Assembly: GCF_027580225.2 (NCBI RefSeq)
Contig: NC_073341.2
Location: 9,830,001-9,894,000 of the forward strand
DNA from: Misgurnus anguillicaudatus
Lineage: Eukaryota > Chordata > Actinopteri > Cypriniformes > Cobitidae
Direction: 5' to 3'
DNA: 64,000 nt
Position numbers and translations under genes: made by a program. Under the pieces are notes generated by a model. That model saw only the letters and a program-made list of their open reading frames with translations. It was not told where the DNA came from and made no database searches. Positions 37,601-52,600 of this stretch are shown in pieces; positions within the stretch are counted from its first letter, which is position 1, and each line of letters opens with the position of its first letter.

Positions 37601-40600
37601 AGGTGTTTTAGAGAATTTGGTAGTACATCCATCCGCAGACCTCACAACTGCAAACCATGTGTAACCACACCAGCCCAGGACCTCCACATCCAGCTTCTTC
37701 ACCTCCACGATCGTCTGAGGCCAGCCACCCGGCCAGCTGCTGCAACAATTGGTTTGCATCACCAAAGAATTTCTGCACAAACTGACAGAAACCGTCTCAG
37801 GGAAGCTCATCTGCATGGTTGTTGTCCTCTTCAGGGTCTTGACCTGAGTGCAATTCATCACATTCGATGGCGTCTGGGACTTTGAAGAGGTGTTCTCTTC
37901 AGGAATATATCTCGGTTTTTACTGTAGAGGGCAGATGGCAGACAGCGATGGGGTTATGGTATGGGCAGGCATGTGTTATGGACAACAAACACAGGTGCAT
38001 TTTATTGATGCCGTTTTGAATGCACAGAGATACTGTGATGAGATCCTAAGGCCCATTGTTGTGCCATTCATCCACGTCCATCACCTCATGTTCCAGTATG
38101 ATCATGCACGGCCCCATGCAAGGATCTGTAATGCAAGAAGCTGAAAACATCCCAGTTCTTGCATGGCCAGCATACTCACCGGACATGTCACCCATTAAGC
38201 ATGTTTTGGATGTTCTGGATTGGCGTATACGACAGCGTGTTCCAGTTCTTGCCAATATCCAGCACAGCCATTGAAGAGGAGTGGACCAACATAGGCCACA
38301 ATCACCAACCTGATCAATTCTATGCAAAGGAGATGTGTTGCACTGTGTGAGGTGATACTAACTGGTTTTCGGACCCCCCCCAAATAGATGGTATGCAACG
38401 ATGTCACTTTTCCACGTGACCACTCCGGAGCTCGTCCTGTTGAGTGGCAAAACATTCAACAAAATGGCAGATTTTCATATCAGCTGCTGCAAAAACACCA
38501 GTAAAAGTGACTATTATCAGCTTAAATTGAATTTAGTTGGCCTTAACAGTGACCCTAACAACTTGCCATAAAAACAGGATTTTGTGGACATTGGCCTATG
38601 GCCAGACATTGCTTTTCCTGACATATGTTTGTCTTGCATAACACTATTAAACCATCCCACCTTTGTTAAGGCTCATCATAATGGATGTTTTGTAATGAAG
38701 GCTCATTGACAAAACTTTGTAATTACACAGAATAAGAGTATTCATTGGTGTATTTTTATAAGATTTTTTATCCCAAAATTGTACATACCTGACATATGGC
38801 TACTCCTATTGATTTACCTTTGAGTGTTTTTTGCAGTCTGAAAAGACCACTCCAATTTTTTAAAATTTGTTTCCATTTTAGACGCCATGCTAATGCTGTT
38901 GCTAGTGGGCGTAACCACATTCACTTTTGCCGAAGATGACGTCACGTGTATACCCTTTACGCAGTAAACCTGCACAGTTTGGAGTGGCCTTTGGTTTCGG
39001 TCAGCCTGGGGCACACCTGTGCAATAATCATGCTGTCTAATCAGCATCTTGATATGCCACACCTGTAAGGTGGATGAATTATCTCTGCAAAGGAAAAGTG
39101 CTCACTATCACAGTTTAAGACTGTGTACATAGAAATTGTGTACATAGAAAAGGTCTTATATCTTTGTGTTCGGCTCATAAAAAATAGGAGCACTGTTGTG
39201 TTTATAATTGGTCAGTGTATGTACCTGATTTTTGTGATGCAAATATGCAATTTCTTAAAACACCTGCAAGGCCTGAAAGAGATCAAGCCTCAGCCTAGTA
39301 AGAAAAAGTAACGCAGAAGTAACTTTAAAGTAACGCAAGTATTACTTCCCATTAAAAGTAAGCAAGTAACGCAATTAGTTACTTTTTGGGGGAGTGACAA
39401 AATATTGTAATGGATTACTTTTAAAAGTAACTTTCCCCAACACTGACCTTTGGGGTACTAAAATGAACTCTGTAGGTGCAAATGTGTACTGTTAGAAAGG
39501 GTACCGGCCCAGTGACAGCAGGAGACCATTTTTTAACCATTTCTTCAGTGTAATTTGTATTTACAAAGTAATTTAAATTGTACAAAAGCATATAATTAAT
39601 AGACAAAAGCAAGCCTGACCCCTAAACCTGCCTGTAACGCCAACATATAGACCACAGTTCAAAACATTTAACATCATTTTAATTTCTTGTTAAATACTTG
39701 TTATTTTTTTAACTGTGCACCTTCTATCATATTTATCATTTATTAGCACAGTCTACCTTAACCCTAACAGGTGGAATACTCTAACTAAACTATCAGCCAG
39801 CCCGAACCCTCTCTCAGATGATGACGATGTTGCACTCATAACTGCAGAAATGGATCCAGGTAAAAAAAATATTTTTGTGAATTGACAAATTATTTAAAAA
39901 CCTCAACAATGTTTATTAAATAAAACAGTGAACTTCAAATCAATAAATGATTTCTTAGGAAACCACGCTGCATTATCACTATACAGTGTCAACACACACA
40001 CATATTAACAGGTCATGTTGTTGGATGTCATATCCTTCTGTTATATTTCTTCTTTATAAGTACATGAACCTTTTCCTGTCTTCTTTTGGGGTTCAGGTCT
40101 GTATGATACAGATTCAGATGTCGCCCTGCTGTCTCTCTCTGTAGAAGCCCCATTGACCGTGTCCACCGAGGGCAATGTTGGGATTGTCAGTGCTCGCCTT
40201 CAGAGGATCCTGAAACACTGGGTGGCCGAGCCTGTCGTGGAGAAACGAAAAACTATAATAGGTGAGTTTGTTTGGTAATAAATATATGGAGCACTTACAA
40301 GGTTTGTCAACAGACATGAGGTGCTTTCACGTTAGTAAATCATCTTTAATTATATAGTCTCGTCTTCAGACGGTACGCCCACAGATAGCCAGATGCATAC
40401 TTCACACACTGGCTGAAATCTTTCATGAGTAACATTCTGATATCAGCGAGCACAGGTTTACCTCTGGCCTTTTTAAAAGAAAATAAATACAAAACAGTCA
40501 AAGGGCCCTATTTTAACGATCTAAGCGCATTGTCTAAAGTGCACAGCGCAACGTTTTAATGGGGGTGTCCGAATCCACTTTTGCTAATTTAAAGGTAGGG

Positions 40601-43600
40601 TAACACATTTTGAAAAATGCTAACGGTAGCCGCCTAGCAATGAAATCCCGATCCCACCCTCAAGTCAAATCGCCATCCAAAGTCACGCCTCTTTCAAAAC
40701 ACATGAACACGCACAGATCAGACGGTCACATGACATCTCATGTCTCACTCTCATTAAGCAGTGAGAAAACTTTGCAGTACAAAGTCGAATAACACTTCCA
40801 AAATAACCAAACAACTGGTTTACATCAGAATTAGTTTAAGCACACGTTCGGTTGTGTAGACGTAGTAACTAACTTCGTTACGCTAATCCGTAAACGAACA
40901 CAAATTTCATAAGCAACACAATGTTTCATCAAAGTAGAATATCTGAATCCATCTCAATACAAACATATCGCGTACCTACCTTACCAAAATAAACAGTGCA
41001 ATGACTCTTTCAGACCCTTTGCAGCTCCTGCAGCTGTTTCATCTCGTGGTAAAGCAGTAAAGTTACCGATGTTCATTTGGGTTTTTGCTCTTGCTGATCC
41101 AGGCAGTTTTTGCTGTTGTTGTTATAAAAGATGCCTTTAGTTTTGTGCCTCCTGTGTAGGTTGTCAATTTAGCAGAAAAGTTTGCTGTTCTCACTGTTTA
41201 CAGATAGGAGGTGAGCGCACGTGAACACGCCGATGACGTTTGGTGTCTGCGTGGACTCGCTGCGCGGAGGGCATTCAAATTACGCTTACGTATGAGGGAC
41301 AAAAATGGAAACGTCCGTTCGGACCGAAATCTATGATTTGTTGAACATTTTTTGGTCCTACGCCTTTCACAGATAACATAAATTTCTACAAATACATTTA
41401 AACAACTTAACACAGTGATTGCTATCAGGATGTAAGGAGACTTTTAACCAGCATAACAAAAAATGTTTCAGGATCAAATTTGTTACCCTACCTTTAATGA
41501 CGGGAAAAATGGTTTGTGCGCCGAGCGCATGGTCGAAAAGGGTTGGTCCTGTTTTTTAATGATTAATGGGAGTATTTTGGGCGTAACGTGCAATAAACCA
41601 ATGAGAGTCTCAGCTCTCATCCCCTTTAAAAGCCTGTTGCACTGGCGCTATGTCTAATCCCTATTTAGATGACGGACTTTGTAAACTGAAAAACTAAGCG
41701 GAGGAAGAAGATCCCCAGTTTAGATTAATGTTAAATAATTGTGTTGTTTTACACTTGTATTGAAATTGTTATTTTTTTATTAAAACCTTTAAAACCCGTT
41801 TTCTTTTAGTCATGGAAGTAAAAAAATCAGGCTTTTGAATTTGGCTCTCTGCACGTTTCAGCACTTGAACAGCGTTAGTTTTTTTAAGAATTACTTAAAA
41901 ATGTTTCTCATCTCACCATATCCACAGGTACAGAGTCATCATATACAATAAATCCGTGAGGTAGCATTAAAAAAAAAACATTTAAAAACAGATGCATTTG
42001 TTTAAAGCAAAGCATTTATTTACTTACCAGGCTACAGGTGAAGCAACTCTTTGCGCCTTCTGTCGTCTCATAATCGGTCCTCATTTATGTCCAAGAGACT
42101 CAATAATAATCTTTTACATTCAATCCTTTAATCTTTCATATTTAAAAGCGTTTTTGTGCTGCTGAACATTCATGTGTGTGATAAGCAAACCCGCGTTGTC
42201 CTCCCGTTTAGCCGCATATTACTAATGCGCTCTTTAAATAACAAAAAACATATTGCGCCATTGACTTTAGACTTTAGATCAGGTTTTTGTTGGTCAATGG
42301 CGTAGTCTATTTTAGTTGCCTCAAAATAGCAACGCGCCAACAATGCGCCTGAACACACCTCGTTTTCAGACCAGAACGCCCATGGGCGCAAAAGGGGGCG
42401 CAAATGCATTTGCTATTTAAACAATGCAACGCTAAACGTGAAAATTATAATTGCGCAGAATGGAAACTAGCCAAAGACACTTGCGTCGCGCATTGCGCTG
42501 CATTGCGCCAGGTGTAAGATAGAGCCCTAAGAGTTTGAAAGGTTTGTGAAGAATATAACATGCAAACTCCACAAAGTATGGCTTACTTGCTCTATACCAG
42601 TGGTTCTCAAACTTTTTCCGCGTGCGGCCCCCCTTGGGTGCGGTGCATTCCTTCGCGGCCCCCCAAAGAAATTTATGACAAAAAATGTTCTAAAATGTAA
42701 CATTTTAATTAAACAAAACATATTAAGTTATACAAAGTAGTGCTGTTGGTTAGTAGACGCATTTTTTAGGTTTAATTACACAGAATTCATGATAAATGAA
42801 TGTATTTTATAAAATGACATAAAACTGGGACCCCCTTGGCACCATCTCGCGGCCCCCCAGGCGGCCACGGTCCCCAGTTTGAAAACCACTGCTCTATACA
42901 ATCCTTCTCAGTAGTCTTATAAAGGTATAAAGTGCTGATGTATGGTTATTCGAAAAAGAACAAAGAATGTAATGACACACACTCATGCAAGTCAGATTTC
43001 GATTTTTCCATTAATACATACACAGTTTGTGCACAAATTAGAAAGATTTCTGGCTGTTTTGTTTCAGCCACCCATTAATCTGTTTCTTAGTCTCAAGGTC
43101 AGTCTGTTCATAGTTCATACAAAAAAGCTACGAACATCCCTTGTGTGCTGGCACCAACGCAATTAAGCTTTTATTAGCATGGCAGAGCCTACCAAGACAT
43201 TAAAGCAAATTTCTATTGTTGTAATTTAATAATGGCACCACATGCAAGCTAAATTAGAGCCACGTTTTTCCCAGGTTAACGTTGCTCTTTTCTCCTATGT
43301 GCAGATCAGCCTGAATGGTGTTGATACAAAGGCGATGTAATTATAGACTTGGGGACAGATACAATGCAGAGTCATGCATAATGTAGCATTTAATGAATGC
43401 ACTTTAATCTCAGCATCAGCTTTTCAAAATAAACCTCATCCATCAGCAATATCTGTACAGGTTGTAATGCATATACTGTAGGCACATATATGGTTCAGTA
43501 CGCTGAAAAAAAAAGAAAAAACATTTTTGCTGCCTTACATTTTTTTTAAGTACAATCTTTAGAAAATTAAAGTCCAATAAATGTGTTTTCAGTTTATCAC

Positions 43601-46600
43601 GCCACAATGTTATTAACCACTCAACCAAATTTGAAAGACTAAAAAACGGCAAGTAAAGAAAATAACGTGGCAGATGAAAATGAAAATATTTTTATTTAAA
43701 ACGCTCAAATAAAACTTAATTTTAAAGAAACTATTACAGAAAATGAACACATACTAGATTATTAATAAATTAAATGTTTTTAACAGTTACCTTAGCTGCG
43801 GGATGAAGTGAAACTAAAGGGTTAATAAATACAAACTGAAGCAGATGTTGTAGAACGTCTGACGAACGATGTTAGATAGCGTGAAGATTGTAAAAACAGA
43901 TTATTTCCAACTACTAATTACATTATCTTAAAGGAGTTTAACTAAATAATGCACTAAAAATAACGTGAGCAAAAGTGCTCAACAAATTATATTAAATCAA
44001 CAGGCACGTGCAACCTAGCTAGCAGGTTGCTCAAACAACAAAAATCACCAGCCAACTTACTTTAAATTTGCAAGAACTATAAACTAATACAATAACAGGC
44101 TTAAATAAACCCAAAACATAAGTCCACTTACAGTTCTCACGGACACACTTTTTATCGACTGGCTATCCTCCAGACAGTTGACATCATTTCGGTGTGAAGC
44201 GCATTCGTGCTATTCTCCGAGATATTTTATCAACTGGCTACTAGTTATCCTCCAGACAGATGACGGACCACGTCTTTCTCTCATTTGGCCATGTGGCGCA
44301 CGTGCCCGCTCGTGGTGTGAACTGCGTCCGCGCTATTTTCCGAGATGCACTTGACGGCCTTTTGTGCAACAATTTTTTTTGACGACCTAGTTAACCCTGT
44401 TATTTATGTGTTCCATACTTGACAAGCTTGTCGCTTTCACATTAACCCTGTCTAAATAATCCTGAGATCAAAAATGAGGAAAAACTGTTTAATTGTGTAA
44501 CTTGGTACTACCACTGACGTAGGGGACACCCCCACACAACCCCCGCAGTGCGTGGGGGCCCCAACTTACATAAAATGTATATTTATTTAAATTTTAATTG
44601 AACTCAAATTTTTTATCTTTGCAGTGAGGGATATTCTCCATTAATTAAACACATATTTTACTCCCCTCGTGCACATTCCCATGTGTGCTGCTGTCCAATT
44701 AAACAAAAGTATTTTTATGACTTTTAAGGCGTTTATTCTTCATTTACTAATAAGCGATAAACTATGAACTATGCGAGGATCAAGGTCTGCAAAATCGCAA
44801 GGATTATTTTAGAGTTTTCGTTTTCTGTACATGTTACTCTACTTTACTTTTTCTTACTTTACCTGTGATGGTTGCAACTGCTGAAAGATGATTCTTCAAG
44901 TTAAAAAGGAACAAGACATTTCTCCGAAGCACAATGTCACAGGAAAGACTGAGAATGCAACATCAACATTAAAGCTGCAGTGAAAGACTGTGAACCAAAA
45001 CGCTCCAACTCGGAGAGCGCAAAGGTTTCGGTAGAGGGCATTAGTAACTTTTTTAATCATTTATTATATATTAAATATGAATATGAATATAAATATAAGA
45101 GACAGACTCTGTTATTGCAGCAGGTACTGGACTATGCCACTGAGTACCACATAGTTCACAGACTTTGTAATACATTTCTAACATTTATAATTTGTTTAGA
45201 AAAAATTGTTGGAAATGACTTTTCAAGCTTTTCAAAGTTTCTTTATCATTTAGCCTAGACTGAAAAATAAGTAAAATTTACTTAGGTTTTCTTTTGCAAG
45301 TGTTTGCACTCAGGTTTTTCAAGTAAATTTAACACTTGCAAAATTAAGTAAAATTTACTTAGAAAAGCTAAAATTTACTTATATTTACTTAATTTTACTA
45401 AGTAAAGTTTAATTACACTGTAAAAATTTTATGTTTACTTAAAATGTTTTGGTAATAATATTATACATAAAATTTTTTAGCACTTTTAACGGGTTACTTC
45501 TTAAATGGAATCTACCTGATTAAATCACGTACAATTTATTTTCTTTCCTTTCTTATTACTATATACCACATTATGCTGAGCAAGTAAGAAGAGACTCATT
45601 AGGTCTCAGTACTGGCATTAGCACAGTTATTGCTCATTGAGTGAATTAACATCATGATTTTCATTGTGTCACACTGTAAAAAAATATGCCTCTCCAACAT
45701 AAAAATTTCTAGTGACCCGTTGCACCTCAAATTGTTAGTTGGCCCAATTTAAGTTGGGGAAACAAACTTTTTTGTGTTTTGCTGACTACCCCAGCATGTA
45801 CACTGAACTTAAAATAGAGTGTTCTGTCAATTAAATATTGTCTCTTGATTAAACATAGCTTGTTGGGCCAAATTGAAATAAAATGTATTAATTAAATTTT
45901 CTTGTTGGCCAAAAAGAAAAAAAAATGTCATGTCAGATAAGTTACACACTATGCTCTGATAAATATAATCTATTTACTTAAATCCATATGAACTTGCCTG
46001 TTATGCATAACAAAACCACTACAAAAACAAGATCTGACAGTTCAAGTAAGCATTGAACCAGAGACCTTTTTGCTGTGAGGCAACAATGATGCGCGCTAAC
46101 CCACTGTGCCGTCCTCTACACTGAACACACACTTCTCAATCATGGTAACAATGAACAAACATTATTCTTTTAAAATAACTCTAACTACAACATATAACTA
46201 ACATTAACAACATAACAACATGAATAAATCCAGAAAACATTAAAACAGTCATCTTTTTTAATAAATATTAACCAAAGAAGTGAACATGTCGCAATGCATG
46301 CTGGGAACCATTCCGACCATTGTTTTTTTTAATTGTTTGTTCAGATTACTCAGTTTGGTAAGTTGGGTGAACGAATTGGACATAAACTTATATATCTAAG
46401 TCCAGTCAACAAAATAATATTTGTTAGCTGAATGATTATGCTTTTTTCATTCAGTGAACACAAAATAATCAAATGACGCCCTTCAACAAAGAAATCTTTG
46501 TTCAAGTTACTTAAACTTCTTTGTTGAATGAACATTTTAAAGTTGGATTTTTTACAGTGCACCTATACATGGATTTCTCGGCGACGTCATCACTGCTTGC

Positions 46601-49600
46601 GCACGCAATCGAGAGCCAGAAAGAAGAGACGTACCTTTTGTTGTAGGGTAGTAGAGGTGTCTGTAAGTCAAAATGCCAAGGAGTTGTTGCGTGGTTAATT
46701 GTACCAACAGAGTCAGTGCTGGGTGCTGATGTTTAACATATCAGTAGATGCGACTATTACGTTACTAGCCTAACATTATAATTCATACATGTATCACAGT
46801 AACACGCCGAAATTAAAGACAGAAAAACAGATCCAACAAAAATCAAGTTTTATTTATATACAAAAAATAAAGAACACTTCAATACTTAAGGTTGTTGCCG
46901 TGGTGAACCAGCTCACCGATCGGGCTTTCTGCCTCCTGAATGCGCGTGCACCCTGTAATGTTTGTAAACAGGAAACCTGTCTATACACAAGCACCACTCT
47001 TCTGAATGATGGTAGCCACAAAGCTCAAAAAAGAAACAGAAACTTGACTAAATCTCAAAGATAATTAAACATTAAACCCTAACAAGTTAAAAACACATAA
47101 AATAGCGTTTAATTTTCATATTTTACTCTCCAAATGCAGTCCCACGTAAAGCATGCTGGGAACTACAAGTCTACTGCCTAGTTAGTTACGTATATTAAAT
47201 AATTAAAGTAGTTTCAACACAAAATTATTAAGTTAATTTCCTTCTTTCAAATTTAAGTGGATTTTACTTGATAAAATTAACTCATTCACCGCCAGCCTTT
47301 TTGAGAAAAGTTGCCCACCTGCATTTTTGTGATTTTAACAAAATTTTCACAAAATTCCTTGCAGGAAAAATTATTTTCTATAAATATATAAACATACAAA
47401 TTATATCAAATTAAAGAACACACCCTCTGCTTTTAAACAAACAATAAACAAACAAACAAAATGGGGAAAAACGTTTCATTATATATTTACTTTTTCTACT
47501 TAATTTACCACTGAAATATGGATATTTCTCTTCAAAAATACAATATTTTGAGCAAAAAGCTTAAAAAATTGCGTTTTTGTAAAGAAATTTATGTTAGAGA
47601 TCAGACTCAGAATGACTATCAAACATAAAGGCAGTTAAAATAAATCATTAAATCTTTTTAACTTCTGTTTTTGATAAATTCGTTTTGGTATTACACTTTC
47701 ACTTTGAAATTCGTCCAGAAAGGCACATTTATTAGTTAAATATGAACTCATAAATGACGAGATAACTCGTCAATGGCGGTGAATGAGTTAAGTTAAATTA
47801 CTCAGTAAGGTGCTAATCACACCAAACACGCTTTAAACGCTTGGAAACGCAAGGCGTGACACACTGCCTTTTTTAAAAGAGTAGTGCAACACGGTTTTTC
47901 ATATTGCTAGGCAACCACCGAATCAGCTGTCTTGTCAATCAAATATTGAAGCGTGAGCGCTCTTTTGCTGTTAACTGTCATATTAGCAGAAACTTTAAAA
48001 AGAGGACGCTTGCTCTGACCTTGTTGGAGGGTGAGAGGTGCACAAACACACAGGAGAGAGTGAGCGAGTGGAGTCCGGTTCTTCAAAGCAACTGTAAACT
48101 TCCCTCACCACAACATAAGGCCCACCTCTCCCCTCATTCGATTGGACCATGAAAAAAGACGTGAATTGCGTCGGCTGCTTTTCCGATCTCAGCGCTCCTT
48201 CAAAAACGCGTGATGTGATCGGCAGCAAAAACATCAAGGCGTTCGGCGCGCATGAACAGACGCGGAGCGCATACGCTCACTGCCCATAGAATATCAGCCT
48301 GCAACTGCCATAAACGCGTTTGGTGTGATTGGCCCCTAATGTGTAAATTTAGAATTACTTACATTTTTGTGTTATTTTTACTTTTTACAAAGATTATTTT
48401 TTTATAGAATTTACTCATTAAGTTAGTAAGTTAAATTAACTAAGGCACATAATAATTTTTTACAGTGTATCTGTAGGTTTTATATCCTGTCGCTGTTTTT
48501 TTATACTAAAATGTATTTTGTATCCCCGCAAAACTGAAAAGCACTTTTGAATTGAATCAATGTGACACAGGCAACATCCAGCTCTCTCTTGTTTTTAAGG
48601 TGTGTATGTTCTGGTTCTGTTGGGTTCTGTGTGGTGCTGTTGTCTCCTGCGGCCCGCCAGTCACGCCCCCGTGCTCTTCCACCGGGACACAAACCTGCAG
48701 CGACTCCTGGATCTCCGCAGTAACCTGAGCGCCCAAGGGATTTCCTGCCATATGTGCTCAGGTGAGGCTTTTAAACAGTAAACAATTGACTGCTTAAATT
48801 TACTCCAGTAAATCATGGAAAACAATTCCCTTTGTTTAACTCATTAATGCCTTATTTAATTAGATAACAGATTCACACAGTTGCCTGAATGGCATGAAAT
48901 AGAAATTAATGTGTTTGGTAACATGTAATTAATGGCAGAAATGAGGAGCTCAGATGCAAGCCTCTAAACGCCACGTTCGTCAAAATTGAGATAATGATAA
49001 TGAACAAATTATTATACGTTCATCAAATTCTTTTGCTTTAATCTCGGCCTCAGACCGTTTTTAAAATAACAGTTTGTTGGAAGAATCCATTAAGAGTCTG
49101 ATAAAAATGCTAATTTACAAAAAAAAAAAACATGTCAGATGCACTAAGAGGGTTTTGCGTCACAGCTCTTTATATGTAATTAAATGTTTAACAGATTAAT
49201 AGTCCATGTTGTACATTCAAATCATATATATATACAAATATACATGTTGTACATTCAAATATACAGCAGGATTTAAAGTCTGAGACCACTTTTTAATGTC
49301 ATAACATTTTTCACTACAAATTGTTTAATCACCCTAATAATTAGATAAGATGAACTGTATATTGTACACGAGTAAGCCGAACAAACACACATGTCCCAGT
49401 CCAACCTGGTCTCACTGTTAACAAAACGTTGTAATAATACGTAACTTACAAAACCACAAAACATACTTTTTTGTATGTTTAAATAGATGCTGAAGCGTAT
49501 TTGACGTAAACGTATTTGCAACATTTAATCGTATAATTTTTACGGTTTTACAGCTACAAATACATTAACATTTGCACATTTTTAATACAATAAATTGCTG

Positions 49601-52600
49601 TATAATTTTCCTTTAACCATTTTATCGATAATGTTGCACCTTAGCCTAAACCCAAACCCTTTTTATACAAAAAAATTATATAATGTATATGATGCAATTA
49701 TGCTCCTATGTAATTAAATAAATAACAGACAGAAATATGAAGGTAAATTTTAGTGACCATAGTAACAATATAGCATTTAAAAGCTATGTTATGCTGCAAA
49801 TACAGTCCTAATCCTAAAACTACCCAAAACCATTAATAAAATCATGTACTGTTAGAAATAAAAAACATAACAGACAGTCAAGTGTAATCACAATCATTTA
49901 TTTATTACGAAATATAAAGCAGTACGAAAAATAGTTAAAATGACGATATGCTGAAGCAGCGGTCCTCTCTGAAGTATATAAAGTACAGAGATGTATTAAA
50001 GTTATTAATCCACGAACGTTAATCCGGCTTCCCCCTGTGAAGGCGCGCATTTCAAATTTCAAAAGTACACCGACTAAAAGACAGGAATCAAAGTCGCAAA
50101 TCTGTGACGTAGCACGCAAGAGTGAATTAGTGATATCTGTGCCGTAAAGCAATGTGTCATAAAGCTTCTTGAGGCGCAATATTTCAATTAAAATTCATAA
50201 TGAACTAATGAGATTTGACGTTTACGGTTGCTGATGAGAACTGGAATCAAGATCGCTGGATAAAGGGCTGAATTTTTTATTTGTTCTTCGCAATCGTATG
50301 AATTTTAACAATGTGGATTACGGTGAATGAATAAAATTAGCATATTTTGTGAATTTATGTTGTTTTGGTGTAATTGCTGCATAGGAGAAGACTGCATAGG
50401 AGAAAACGCATTTTTGTGTGTCATGGCAAACAAACTAAATATTACAAAATGGTTAAATGATTACAGAAATGTTATTCATTTTTAAGGTTTTAATGTGTAG
50501 TTTGTTTAATATTGTGTAATTCTCTGAAAGTCATGGAGATTTCACTGGGTAAATGAGTAAACTGTCTTAAATAAATAAGTCAGTAAATAAGACTGAAAAC
50601 ATGCCATTAATATGAGTAAGAAATGCTAATGCTTGCGATTTTAATATTTATGAAAAGGAATATGTTAAAATCTGTAAAGCTGTTAATTAAGAAATATCGC
50701 TGGAGTAGGAGTGTGACACGAGGACGCAAGTACAACCACACTTACGTAAAAATACACACATATTCTCATGAGATCACATATGCATTATATAATTACATTA
50801 TAATATATATATAATTAATAAATCTCACTGACCTGGCTTCAGTTATCCATAGAGTTTGCCCAAAGCATCATGAGCAGTGCTTCCAGGGCTCTTTTTTAAT
50901 GTACGTATGTTCTGAATTTGTTGGGTTCTGTGTAGTGTAAATCTCATTGTTTCTAGCATGTCTTCAGGCAAAATATCAATATAAATGTATAACTAGTCAT
51001 GATGAGACATGCAAGAACCAATAAGATTTGAAGTTAACATTGTGCCACTGTTTGTTTGGTTTCAATTCTAAACATTTTGGGGCTTTTAGATGGACATATA
51101 GTAATGGATATTTTTATTTAAACAAAAATATGTTCAACTGAAGAAAGGAAGACATGATCTGGGATGGCATGAGGATAAGTAAATTATTAGCATTATTTTA
51201 TGGGTAAAGGGAAAGAGTTCCAAGGTAAAACACTGTGTTGGTTTAACTTAAAAAAATTACCTGGCTGCCTTAAAATTTTAAGTTGAACCAAAAAATCTTT
51301 AGATATTGGAATAAATGTTCTTAAAGGATTTGTTCATTTTCTTAAAAAAATCCAGATAATTTACTCACCACCATGTCATCCACAATGTCGATGTCCTTCT
51401 TTGTTCAGTTGAGAAGAAATTATGTTTTTTTTTGAAAACATTCCAAGACTTTTCTCATTTTAATGGACATTAACAGTTTTAATGCAGTTTAAAATTGCAG
51501 TTTCAAAGGACTCTAAACGATCCCAAGGCATAAGGGTCTATAGTGAAACGATTGTCATTTTTGACAATAAAAATAAAAATATGCACCTTTAAACCACAAC
51601 TTCTCGCTGATTGAATAGTGCAGATTAAGGGGCGTATTATCCCCTTCTGACATCACAAGGGGAGCCAAATTTCAATGACGTATTTTTTTACATGCTTGCT
51701 GAGAATGGTTTACCAAAACTAAGTAACTGGGTTGATTTCTGGGTTGAAGTCAGATTTTTATGATATATCCCCTTTATAAAGTTACTTCAGTTGGTAACAC
51801 CTAAAAAATGTAAGATTATTAAAATTTTACATTTTCACCTAAAGTGAAACTAAAGTGGAATTTTCAGTTGAAAAAAATGTATCCAAATTTTCACTTTTTA
51901 CAGTGTATGTACAGTACAGGTTTAAATCTTAGATTTCACTGTATATTACAATATATGAATAGTGTTGGTGCATGTGCTCTGACACATTAGCCTGTACTCA
52001 CATTGCTTGCATTATTATTTCCTCATTTGTTTTCCCATCATTTCCCATTTTTAACTTACTGTAATGTATTTTTGAATTTCATTACTAATCTCTTATGCAT
52101 TGGCATATATAATGTGTGTAAAACCGTTGTACTGATGTTACACAGTAATCCAAAAAACTTCAGATAATCACATGAATTTGAATGCTACATCTGACAACAT
52201 TAATTCAGCTGGTACACACTGACCCGTTTCACTGTCTCACAGGTGTTTTTATGGAGCGACCTTATAATCTCCACAGTGCTGCTGACTCCACAAGTTCAGC
52301 CTCAGGAAAACATCCCACGATTCCTTCAACCCAGACGAAACCAGCGTCCAACAGCACAGCACAGACACAGACAGGTTTCTGCTCTACTAAGAGGAACGAA
52401 TGAAAAGCATTCACACCTGTTTAGAGTTTGGGGCTAATTCGTCTTACAAACATCTTCTATAAACTAGGTCATGCTGAACCAGATTAAGGTGGTCATGATG
52501 CTAAACTGTAGAAGTTAGTTAACCAGCTTAACCAAACTCCACCAGTTTAGACAATTGTTAAACATGAACAATATTAAGCTGTACAATAGCATATGGATGG

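Larger units (their letters stand above)
37180..39217 (+). mobile_element. Second Tc1-like transposon, decayed
   Basis: Terminal repeats CACTGATCAACATTATAAAC and its diverged complement ending TAATTGGTCAGTG are flanked by TA at 37178 and 39218. Subterminal blocks AAGGCCTATTTCTC and GATAATCCATCCACC mark a different Tc1 family from the 32301 copy. An unrelated stretch at about 38390-38960 interrupts the 3' part. Confidence 0.9.

Noticed and set aside
37484..37861. 125-codon minus-strand ORF
   Set aside because: It is the antisense shadow of the decayed Tc1 transposase.
44980..45258. 92-codon ORF in intron 8
   Set aside because: No recognisable domain and AT-driven composition; no splice context linking it to disp3.
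45416..48467. A single 3-kb transposon with CACTGTAAAAA ends
   Set aside because: The motif is short and AT-rich and occurs at several places; the outer pairing could be chance.
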